A program made the translations under genes and the position numbers. DNA of 64,000 nt, from positions 114,861-178,860 of the forward strand of contig JBAOHO010000010.1 of assembly GCA_037045355.1 (NCBI GenBank), given 5' to 3'. How positions within the stretch are numbered: position 1 is the first letter of the stretch; each line of letters starts with the position of its first letter. This document shows positions 1 through 7,455 of the stretch, one piece after another. The notes beneath the pieces are model-generated. The model had not been told where the DNA came from. It saw nothing but the letters and a program-made list of their open reading frames with translations, and made no database searches. The DNA comes from Candidatus Nanopelagicales bacterium (GTDB lineage: Bacteria; Actinomycetota; Actinomycetes; S36-B12; GCA-2699445).

Positions 1-562
<562 letters not shown>

Positions 563-730
563 TGCGCACTCCCTCCTCGAAAGGTGACCGATACCCACCT
601 CATGAACGAACCCTAAGCGCCGGGTCCGACACCGCAGATGCAGCCCCTCAGACCGTACCCCGACCGACCCAGCCACGCCCGGTACCGACTCGGCGTTTCC
701 CCCAGGTGATTGCGAGCGGACGCAGCCGAT

Positions 731-748
731 GGCCGGGGTTGCCCGGCC
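731..748 (-). terminator. Hairpin just downstream of clpP2
   Basis: A perfect 7-bp stem (GGCCGGG / CCCGGCC) with a 4-nt loop begins 12 nt past the clpP2 stop. There is no clear T-run, which is common for actinobacterial terminators. It may separate the clpP operon from clpX. Confidence 0.4.
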
Positions 749-760
749 CCTCTGACCGGC

Positions 761-1396
761 TCAGGCGCCCGACGGCGAGGCCTTGCGGGACGTGATCACC
801 TGATCGATGATCCCGTAGTCCTTGGCCTGCTCCGCCGTGAGGATCTTGTCACGCTCGATGTCGTGCTCGATCTCCTCGACGGGCTTGTTGCTGTGATGCG
901 CGAGGATGCCTTCCATCTCCTTGCGCATGCGGATGATCTCGTTGGCCTGGATCTCGATGTCCGAGCCCTGCCCCTGCCCTTCGCTGTAGGGCTGGTGGAT
1001 CAGGATGCGCGAGTGCGGCAGCGCGAACCGCTTGCCCGGAGTACCGGCAGCGAGAAGCACAGCCGCCGCGGACGCCGCTTGGCCAAGGCACACCGTCTGA
1101 ATCTGCGGCTTGACGAACTGCATCGTGTCGTAGATCGCGGTCATAGCGGTGTACGAGCCGCCCGGGGAGTTGATGTAGACCGAGATGTCCCGCTCGGTAT
1201 CCATCTGTTCCAGGCAGAGCAACTGGGCCATGACGTCGTCGGCGGACGCATCGTCGATCTGCACCCCGAGGAAGATGATGCGCTCTTCGAACAGCTTGGC
1301 GTAGGGGTTGCTGACGCGTTCCATGCCCCCTGAGGTGCGCTCCCGGAACTCGGGCAGGATGTAACGCGCCTGAGGCGCGAACAGCGGCTGGTTCAT
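761..1396 (-). CDS. clpP2: ClpP2, ATP-dependent Clp protease proteolytic subunit
   Basis: Serine peptidase (S14) subunit of the Clp protease, cytosolic, 211 aa. The triad is readable as Ser109 (GQAAS), His134 (ILIHQP) and Asp183 (IERDK), positioned as in E. coli ClpP. The ATG overlaps the clpP1 stop as ATGA, so the two subunits are translationally coupled, consistent with the mixed ClpP1P2 tetradecamer of Actinobacteria. The N-terminus carries a short propeptide-like extension (MNQPLFAPQARYILPEF), typical of actinobacterial ClpP2. Confidence 0.97.
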   Translation of the reverse strand: MNQPLFAPQARYILPEFRERTSGGMERVSNPYAKLFEERIIFLGVQIDDASADDVMAQLLCLEQMDTERDISVYINSPGGSYTAMTAIYDTMQFVKPQIQTVCLGQAASAAAVLLAAGTPGKRFALPHSRILIHQPYSEGQGQGSDIEIQANEIIRMRKEMEGILAHHSNKPVEEIEHDIERDKILTAEQAKDYGIIDQVITSRKASPSGA

Positions 1397-2013
1397 GCGG
1401 TACCACCATCTCCGGTCACGTCGCTGGCACTGACCACGACCTGGTCGACGAAGCCGTAGTCCTTGGCTTCGTCGGCGGTGAACCAGCGGTCGCGGTCGGA
1501 GTCGGCCTCGACCGTCTCGAGGCTCTGGCCCGTGTGCTGGGCAATGAGTTCGGCCATCTTCTTCTTGGTGTAGAGCATCTGTTCGGCCTGGATCTTGATG
1601 TCCGAGGCCGTGCCGCCGATGCCGCCTGACGGCTGGTGCATCATGATGCGTGCGTGCGGTAGCGCGTAGCGCTTGCCGGGCGCTCCCGCGGACAGCAGGA
1701 ACTGCCCCATGGACGCGGCCAGGCCCATCGCGACGGTGGCGACGTCGTTCTTGACGTACTGCATGGTGTCGTAGATGGCCATGCCGGCGGACACTGATCC
1801 GCCCGGTGAGTTGATGTACAAGAAGATGTCCCGCTCGGCGTCCTCAGCGGCGAGGAGCAGGATCTGAGCGGCGATCGTGTTCGCCATCTGGTCCTCGACG
1901 ACGGACCCCAGGAAGATGATGCGCTCCCGCAACAACCGCTGGTACACCGACTCGTCCAACCCCGGACCCGAGGGCTCGCGGCCCCGGGACTCGGGGAGCA
2001 GAATGTCCGACAC
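1393..2013 (-). CDS. clpP1: ClpP1, ATP-dependent Clp protease proteolytic subunit
   Basis: Second S14 peptidase subunit, 206 aa. The catalytic residues Ser101 (GLAAS), His126 (IMMHQP) and Asp175 (SDRDRW) are all present. The start is GTG with GGAGG 6 nt upstream. It is the first gene of the clpP1-clpP2 pair and lies 176 nt downstream of tig, so a promoter probably sits in that gap. I looked there for a recognisable ClgR box and could not defend one. Paired ClpP paralogues next to tig are a hallmark of Actinobacteria. Confidence 0.97.
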   Translation of the reverse strand: MSDILLPESRGREPSGPGLDESVYQRLLRERIIFLGSVVEDQMANTIAAQILLLAAEDAERDIFLYINSPGGSVSAGMAIYDTMQYVKNDVATVAMGLAASMGQFLLSAGAPGKRYALPHARIMMHQPSGGIGGTASDIKIQAEQMLYTKKKMAELIAQHTGQSLETVEADSDRDRWFTADEAKDYGFVDQVVVSASDVTGDGGTA

Positions 2014-2189
2014 GTGCAGCCTCCGTGCTCTTCCGTCGTGGTCTTGAAGACCCTAACGCGGCGACCGGGGATCCACTCCCGCAGCACGCACCGTTTCGCG
2101 GTCGGCTCAATCCGTCGCGACCGGGCCAGGTCAGGCGGGGGGATTCGACATCCAGGCCGGCAGCCCGCTGGGGCGTCGCGAGGCGCAGC

Positions 2190-3647
2190 TCAGCGGTCGC
2201 GTTCCTCAGCGGCCTCTTCGGCCTCGGCGGCCTCGAGCGCTTCTTCGGCCTCGATCGCTTCGTCTGCTTCTAGCACTGCTTCGGCCTCGTCGAGTTCCTC
2301 TTCGGCCTCTTCCAGGGCGTCAACGAGTTCCTCGGCTTCTTCGGCCAGCTCTTCGGCCAGTTCCTCTGCTTCCGCTTCCTCAGCTTGGCGATCGAGCTGC
2401 GACAAGTCGATCTCGTTGCCGTCCGTATCGGTGATCCGAGCGGATTCGAGCACGACCGCCAGCGCCTTGCCGCGGCGCACCTCGGCGACCGCCATGGGCA
2501 CCTGCCCGGCCTCGACGAGGGCCTGCGCGAACTGATCCGGTGACATGCCGTAGCGCGGAGCCTGCATGAGCAGCCACTGGCTGAGTTCACCTTCGCCGAC
2601 AGAGACGTCCTCCGCCTCGGCGATGGCGTCCATCAGGAACTGGCTCTTCAGCGACTTGCGGGCGTCGGCCTCGACCTCGGCGCGGTGATCGTCGTCGGAT
2701 TCACCGTGGTTCTCGAAGTGCTGCTCGACCTCGGCGGCGATGACCCCTTCGGGCAGCGGGACCTCGAACGCGGCGAGCAGTTGGTCGTGGGCCTTCTCGC
2801 GGGCTTCCTGACCCCGCTCCATGAGCCGGGCCCGCTCCAGGCGCGTGCGCAGGTCGGCGCGCAACTCGTCGAGGGTGTCGAACTCGGACGCCATCATGGC
2901 CAACTCGTCGTCGAGTTCGGGCATGATGCGCTCTCGGACCGTCGAGACGGTGACGGAGACCTCGATCGGCTTGCCCTGGTAGTCGCCGAACTCGGGAGTG
3001 AAGTCGAACGTGGTGCTTTGGCCGGCGGACAGACCGATGACGGCCTCGTCGAGTCCGGGGACCAGTCCCTCTTCGCCGACCTCGTACGACAGCGCGGTCT
3101 GGGCGAGTTCTTCGATCTCGGTGCCGTCGGACATGGCGGTCATGTCGATCAGAAGTACGTCACCGTCGGCCACGTCCCGGTCGACCTCCGAGTACGAACC
3201 GAAACGCTTGGCCAAGAGGTCCAGTTGTTCGGCGACGTCCTCGTCAGACACGGCGAGTGGGGCGACCTCGACCTCGATGCCCTTGTAGTCAGGCAGGTCG
3301 AAGGCGGGCCGGATGTCGACCTCGGCGACGAAGGCGATCTTGTCACCGTCGGTGATATCGGTGATTTCGACCTGAGGCTGGCCCAAGGGAATGACATCTG
3401 CTTCCTTGATGGCGGCCTCGTAGGCGGGGGGGACGGCGGCGTTGACGACCTCTTCGAGCACCGCACCGCGACCGAGGCGCTGGTCGATGATCGCCCGCGG
3501 GACCTTGCCCTTGCGGAACCCGGGGATCTGCACCTGGGACGCGATGCGCTTGTAGGCGGCGTCGAGTTCGTCGGTCAAGTCGTCGAAAGGAAGATCCACA
3601 GTCAGTTTGACGCGGGTCTCCGACAGGTTCTCAACGTCGGTCTTCAC
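2190..3647 (-). CDS. tig: Trigger factor, ribosome-associated chaperone and peptidyl-prolyl isomerase
   Basis: Binds near the ribosomal exit tunnel and folds nascent chains. The ribosome-docking signature GFRKGK is at residues 43-48, followed by a central FKBP-type PPIase domain and a C-terminal chaperone domain. The GTG at 3647 is chosen because AGGAG precedes it and the family N-terminus follows directly (KTDVENLSETRVKL); the frame is open further upstream but enters the tRNA-Pro gene. The protein is 485 aa, somewhat longer than usual, because the last 65 residues are a Glu/Ala-rich tail, about half acidic. tRNA-Pro lies just upstream on the same strand. Confidence 0.95.
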   Translation of the reverse strand: MKTDVENLSETRVKLTVDLPFDDLTDELDAAYKRIASQVQIPGFRKGKVPRAIIDQRLGRGAVLEEVVNAAVPPAYEAAIKEADVIPLGQPQVEITDITDGDKIAFVAEVDIRPAFDLPDYKGIEVEVAPLAVSDEDVAEQLDLLAKRFGSYSEVDRDVADGDVLLIDMTAMSDGTEIEELAQTALSYEVGEEGLVPGLDEAVIGLSAGQSTTFDFTPEFGDYQGKPIEVSVTVSTVRERIMPELDDELAMMASEFDTLDELRADLRTRLERARLMERGQEAREKAHDQLLAAFEVPLPEGVIAAEVEQHFENHGESDDDHRAEVEADARKSLKSQFLMDAIAEAEDVSVGEGELSQWLLMQAPRYGMSPDQFAQALVEAGQVPMAVAEVRRGKALAVVLESARITDTDGNEIDLSQLDRQAEEAEAEELAEELAEEAEELVDALEEAEEELDEAEAVLEADEAIEAEEALEAAEAEEAAEERDR

Positions 3648-3756
3648 GGGGCTCCTCTGTCGGTCGGCGGTGTCGCCTGGGCGGGTTGTTGGGTGGTGCT
3701 GTCTGGTCGGCTGTTGCTGTCGGCTGGGTTGGTTGGTGAGTTGACGGTGGTGGTGA

Positions 3757-3832
3757 TGGTCGGGGCGGGGAGACTCGAACTCCCGATCTCCTGCTCCCAA
3801 AGCAGGCGCGCTAGCCACTACGCTACGCCCCG
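3757..3832 (-). tRNA. tRNA-Pro (anticodon TGG)
   Basis: A cloverleaf can be drawn by eye: acceptor stem CGGGGCG/CGCCCCG, anticodon stem CCTGC/GCAGG with loop TTTGGGA (anticodon TGG, reads CCA), and a T arm with GTTCGAG. The discriminator A is followed by an encoded CCA. It lies upstream of tig, as in many Actinobacteria. Confidence 0.96.
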
Positions 3833-3921
3833 GCAGCCCGCTCAGTGTACGGGCCGGGTCGAGAACATTTTGCGGGCGGATACACTGATGCGCGCACCGC
3901 GGGTAGTACTCGGTGGTCGTT

Positions 3922-3992
3922 GCGGGTGTAGCTCAATGGTAGAGCCTCAGCCTTCCAAGCTGATGGTGCGGGTTCGATCCCCGTCACCCGCT
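3922..3992 (+). tRNA. tRNA-Gly (anticodon TCC)
   Basis: Acceptor stem GCGGGTG/CACCCGC with discriminator T. The anticodon stem TCAGC/GCTGA holds loop CTTCCAA (anticodon TCC, reads GGA), and the T arm contains GGTTCGATCC. CCA is not encoded. It is divergent from tRNA-Pro with 89 nt between them. Confidence 0.96.
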
Positions 3993-4065
3993 CTCACAGT
4001 CGTCCGACAGTGACATCTCCTCTGTTCCGCGGCTGACTTCGTGTCACGACTGACGCCGGCCGACC

Positions 4066-4329
4066 TCATCGGTAGACCTGCCGGCGATGCCCGACTCGGA
4101 CGGCCAGGATCAGCAGGCGACGATCGTGGACCTCGTAGACGATGCGGTAGTCCCCCACGCGGACACGGTGCGCCGAACTCTCACCTTTGAGTGGGACACA
4201 CGCCGGTGGGCGCGGGTTCACCGAAAGAAGCTCGATGGTCGCTCGCACGCGCTGTTGCTCCTTCTTGGGAAGGGCTTGGATCGACTTCAGCGCCCGGCGC
4301 GCGATTTCCACCCGGCAGGTGCCGGTCAC
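4066..4329 (-). CDS. RelE/ParE-family toxin of a type II toxin-antitoxin pair
   Basis: An 87-aa basic protein with the RelE-type pattern: an early helix (ARRALKSIQALP), LKG in the middle and the closing strands RVRVGDYRIVYEV and LILAVRVGHRRQVYR. Members usually cleave mRNA at the ribosome; some relatives act on gyrase. The GTG at 4329 overlaps the antitoxin stop as GTGA, the usual translational coupling of such pairs. The frame stays open 11 codons further up, inside the antitoxin gene, but that start has no support. Activity is inferred from family only. Confidence 0.85.
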   Translation of the reverse strand: MTGTCRVEIARRALKSIQALPKKEQQRVRATIELLSVNPRPPACVPLKGESSAHRVRVGDYRIVYEVHDRRLLILAVRVGHRRQVYR

Positions 4330-4577
4330 ACCAGTCCGAGGTCGGCCTTGACCTCGTTCCACGGGATGTAATCGTCGTCCTCCCGCGCAGCCCGCAGTTC
4401 GGCCAGGTCGACGGCTTCTTCAGCGTCCTCCAGCAATTGCTCGTAGGCCTCGTGGTCCAGGATCACCGCCACGCGGCGCCCACGACGGGTCACGATCACC
4501 GGGTCCCCACTGCGCCGGGTGGAGTCGATGAGTTCGGCGAGATGGTTGCGCGCCTCGCTGACAGCAATCTCGGTCAT
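4326..4577 (-). CDS. Phd/YefM-family antitoxin
   Basis: An 83-aa antitoxin. The N-terminus MTEIAVSEARNHLAEL and VIVTRRGRRVAVILDHEAYEQL are typical of the Phd/YefM DNA-binding fold. The acidic C-terminal half (EDAEEAVDLAELRAAREDDD) would wrap the toxin. The start at 4577 is preferred; an in-frame ATG lies five codons upstream within the palindrome. The gene sits directly behind a perfect 17-nt palindrome, the expected site of autorepression by the antitoxin or the complex. Confidence 0.88.
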   Translation of the reverse strand: MTEIAVSEARNHLAELIDSTRRSGDPVIVTRRGRRVAVILDHEAYEQLLEDAEEAVDLAELRAAREDDDYIPWNEVKADLGLV

Positions 4578-4592
4578 GTACGAATCGTACAT
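4576..4592. promoter_or_regulatory. Palindromic operator of the toxin-antitoxin operon
   Basis: A perfect inverted repeat with 8-nt arms (ATGTACGA / TCGTACAT) around one central base. It overlaps the antitoxin start codon, so a bound repressor could block both transcription and ribosome loading. Phd/YefM antitoxins are known to bind short palindromes of this kind; binding here is inferred. Confidence 0.6.
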
Positions 4593-5296
4593 TAGCTCGG
4601 GCTGGGCGAAGCCGCCTTCTGGCACGAGGGGGCAGCGGCGAAGGCCGCACTCAACTCCGAGTTGGCTCCGGAGGCCGCGGTCGTCAGGGTCGTCGTGAAC
4701 GATTCCGCAGAAGCGTCGGCCGCCTTCACCGCAATCAACGCCTCAGCAGCGGCACTGACGAAGTCCTTGGTGGTCTGGGCGTCGGCTGCCTTCTGCACCG
4801 CGTCAGCGGCGGTCTGAACCGACTCGTCGAAGCTCTTGTCGGCGTTCGACAGCTCAGTTTTCAGTTGCTCGGCACCCGCGGCGTCCACCGGAGCAGCGGC
4901 GATCGTCGTGCTGAGCTGATTCACAGACGCCTGCACTTGCCCCGCCTGACTCTTCAGGGTGGCCTTCATCTGTTCCACTGCGGAGTCGCCTTGCGCCGGG
5001 TCGTAGGTCAAGTCACTGCCCAACGCATCGAGGCTGGACTGAACTGATGCCGCCGACGTGCACACCGAGTCGGCCCACTGCGCGGACGCCGACAGGCTGG
5101 GGGACTCGCTCGGAGAACTCGACCCGCTGCAGCCCGCCAGGCCGATCGCCAGCACCGCCACGGACCCCCATGCCCCGAGTCGAACGTGACGCCCTCGTCG
5201 GCTGTCGATCCGGACCGGCTCCGATTGACCGGCCAGCTGGCCCGAATGGCTCGAATGGCTCGAATGGCTCGAATGGCTCGATGGAACGGTGTGCAT
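4592..5296 (-). CDS. Putative lipoprotein with Ser-His repeat N-terminus
   Basis: Unrecognised 234-aa protein. A hydrophobic segment (GSVAVLAIGLAGC) ends in the lipobox LAGC, so it is probably a lipoprotein, followed by a Ser/Pro linker and a helical, Ala/Gln-rich domain with two Cys (VCTSAASVQ; SCQKAAS near the end). The ATG at 5296 has GGAGG 9 nt upstream. This start puts about 50 hydrophilic residues before the signal helix, including a repeated Ser-Ser-His run encoded by a 9-bp tandem DNA repeat. No good alternative start lies closer to the signal helix. Its stop touches the toxin-antitoxin operator. Confidence 0.7.
   Translation of the reverse strand: MHTVPSSHSSHSSHSSHSGQLAGQSEPVRIDSRRGRHVRLGAWGSVAVLAIGLAGCSGSSSPSESPSLSASAQWADSVCTSAASVQSSLDALGSDLTYDPAQGDSAVEQMKATLKSQAGQVQASVNQLSTTIAAAPVDAAGAEQLKTELSNADKSFDESVQTAADAVQKAADAQTTKDFVSAAAEALIAVKAADASAESFTTTLTTAASGANSELSAAFAAAPSCQKAASPSPS
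5238..5281. repeat. 9-bp tandem repeat inside the lipoprotein gene
   Basis: The unit TGGCTCGAA recurs about four times in a row. On the coding (minus) strand it writes repeated Ser-Ser-His. A unit divisible by three keeps the frame open when copy number changes. Confidence 0.75.
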
Positions 5297-5454
5297 CTGT
5301 CGTGTCCTCCACTGCCGCAGACTTCGATCGGAAACCCCGTGAATCCGGTCGGCGCCATTCTTCCAGACACGAACGTCCGGAGCTGCCGGCCCGAGTTCAA
5401 GTCTGATGTGCAACGGAGTTCGCGCAACCCCGCTCCCCCCGCGACAATGACGGA

Positions 5455-6189
5455 GTGGGCATCGAGGACACCGGCACCGAGCGTGACTCACCGGCCGAGC
5501 CTCACGGCGATGGCCCTGACGCCGTGATCGCCGTCGCGGCTCCCGACAATCCGATGCACCGCCTGCTCGGCGGCTGGCGCGGCGGGTTGGAGTCCGCGGC
5601 GCCCAGCGTCGTGTTCGCCCTCACCTACGTCGTGGCGGGCCACGGCCTCGGCACAGCACTGATCGCAGCGGTCACGGTGGGAGTCGCGCTGGCGATCCTG
5701 CGGCTGGTGCGCCGCGAGAAACCGGTGCGGGTGATTGGAGGGCTGCTGGCCGTCGGCATAGCGGCGCTGGTGGCCGCTCGGACGGGCAACGCCGTCGACT
5801 ACTTCCTGCCCAGCCTGTTGGCGAATGTCGTGTCCGCGCTGGCGTGGGCGCTGTCGATCCTCGTGGGATGGCCCATGCTGGGCATCGTCGTCGGGCTCGC
5901 TCTCGGGCAGCGCACCAGGTGGCGCAACGACCCCGACCTCGTGCGCGTCTACGGACTCGCGTCATGGGTGTGGACGGTGTCGTTCCTGATCCGCGCGGCG
6001 GTGCAGTACCCGCTATGGCTCACCGACAATGTCGTCGGGCTGGGGGTCGCCCGGCTCGTGCTCGGCTGGCCCATGGTGCTGGCAGTCATCGGCATCTCCT
6101 GGTGGCTGATCCACCGCTCCTTGCCACCGGGCCATCCCGGTCTGCTGCATCCTCGTTCCCCCAGTCCCGCGTCAGTCCCGCGGGAGTAG
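5455..6189 (+). CDS. DUF3159-family integral membrane protein
   Basis: A 244-aa protein with five or six hydrophobic helices after a hydrophilic N-terminus of about 35 residues. The segment WRNDPDLVRVYGLASWVWTV is characteristic of the actinobacterial DUF3159 family, whose function is unknown. The GTG start at 5455 is the first in frame. The gene is divergent from the lipoprotein and ends 10 nt before the patatin gene, so the two may be co-transcribed. Confidence 0.85.
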   Translation: MGIEDTGTERDSPAEPHGDGPDAVIAVAAPDNPMHRLLGGWRGGLESAAPSVVFALTYVVAGHGLGTALIAAVTVGVALAILRLVRREKPVRVIGGLLAVGIAALVAARTGNAVDYFLPSLLANVVSALAWALSILVGWPMLGIVVGLALGQRTRWRNDPDLVRVYGLASWVWTVSFLIRAAVQYPLWLTDNVVGLGVARLVLGWPMVLAVIGISWWLIHRSLPPGHPGLLHPRSPSPASVPRE

Positions 6190-6199
6190 CCTGCGCGTT

Positions 6200-7426
6200 A
6201 TGGCCGACGCCACGACCAGCGCCGATAACTCGACCGTCGCCGTCGTGATGACGGGGGCCGCGGCCAGGGGTGCATTCCAGGCCGGCGCCTTGGCCGCGAT
6301 CGTGCCCGAATTGGAGGCCCGCGGCCTGCGTCCGTCGGTGTTCTTGGGGGCCAGCGCCGGCGCCATCAACGCCGCGCTGTGGGGATCGTTCGCGCATCTG
6401 GGCAGCGACCGGGCCGGCCGACGCATGGTGGACGTGTGGCGCTCGATGGGGCGCAAGGACATCCTGACGCATCCGGTCGGCTCGGTCCTAGGTGACAGTT
6501 GGCGGCTGCTGCCCGGTTCCTTGGCCGGGCGCGGGCCCGGGTTGCGGTCGTTGCTCAACACCGAACCGCTCGTGCGCACGTCTCGGACAGTGTTCGACCC
6601 TCGCCGCCTCGCCGCCAATGTCGCTGACGACGTCGTGAGCGCGGTGGGGGTCGTGGCCACGCGTATGCCGACCCGCAACGCCGCCATGGGCACTGCTCGC
6701 TCGGTCGTCTTCATCGACACGAACCTCCCCACGGAGGGGGTGGCGGACTCGGCCCGCGCTGTCGACGTCGCTGTGGGTCACCTGACCGCCGACACGGTGC
6801 TCGCTTCGGCGGCGATCCCGGTCGCGTTCCCGGCGGTGCGTCTGTCCCATCCCACCGCTGTCGCGGGCTGGTACATCGACGGTGGGGTGCGACTGAACGC
6901 CCCTCTGCGTCCGGCGGTGGCGCTGGGCGCGCAGACGATTGTCGTGATCTCTGCCGACGCCACCGACTACGCACCCGCCGAAGCCCCAGCCGGAGCGGGC
7001 GAACCATGGCCGGACGTCGGTGATGCCACAGCCCTGACCCTGCACACGGTGCTGGGTGACCGGATGATCGAGGACCTGCATGCCTTGCGACAACGCAACG
7101 AGTGGATAGCGCAGGGGCTCGTCCCCGTGTCGCGGGAAGGTCGTGCGTACCGGCCCATCGACACCATCACGGTCGGACCGCGACCCGGCGAACTCGCCAG
7201 CCTCGCCGAGTACGTCATGACCCGCAAACGACTGTCGCGCTGGCGCAGTTGGATCCGCGAATCCGATCTGTTTGCACTGGAGCGGGTCCTGCGCGGTATC
7301 GGCGAGGGCACCGGTCAGCGTGAGCTGCTCAGCTACGTGCTGTTCGACGAGGAGTACTTCGCCGCCCAGATCGAGATCGGGCAGACCGCCGCGCGTGCCG
7401 CGCTGCGAGCACTCGACGACAAATGA
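6200..7426 (+). CDS. Patatin-like phospholipase
   Basis: A 408-aa lipid acyl hydrolase with a Ser-Asp dyad. The oxyanion-hole loop is GAAARG (residues 19-24), the nucleophile elbow is GASAG with Ser52, and the catalytic Asp227 lies in YIDGGV. An extended C-terminal region after about residue 250 has no clear domain. There is no signal peptide, so it is probably cytosolic or membrane-associated. The end overlaps by 4 nt an in-frame ATG of the pepN frame, but the likely pepN start lies 30 nt downstream. The natural substrate cannot be read from sequence. Confidence 0.9.
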   Translation: MADATTSADNSTVAVVMTGAAARGAFQAGALAAIVPELEARGLRPSVFLGASAGAINAALWGSFAHLGSDRAGRRMVDVWRSMGRKDILTHPVGSVLGDSWRLLPGSLAGRGPGLRSLLNTEPLVRTSRTVFDPRRLAANVADDVVSAVGVVATRMPTRNAAMGTARSVVFIDTNLPTEGVADSARAVDVAVGHLTADTVLASAAIPVAFPAVRLSHPTAVAGWYIDGGVRLNAPLRPAVALGAQTIVVISADATDYAPAEAPAGAGEPWPDVGDATALTLHTVLGDRMIEDLHALRQRNEWIAQGLVPVSREGRAYRPIDTITVGPRPGELASLAEYVMTRKRLSRWRSWIRESDLFALERVLRGIGEGTGQRELLSYVLFDEEYFAAQIEIGQTAARAALRALDDK

Positions 7427-7455
7427 CCCCACCGGGTCTGGCAGGATTCACGATC

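Noticed and set aside
2014..2189. HrcA/CIRCE or ClgR operator before clpP1
   Set aside because: I searched the 176-nt gap and saw no inverted repeat close enough to either consensus to defend.
2685..4013. Long open frame (442 codons) opposite trigger factor
   Set aside because: It is the antisense shadow of tig and runs through the tRNA-Pro gene; no family motif is seen.
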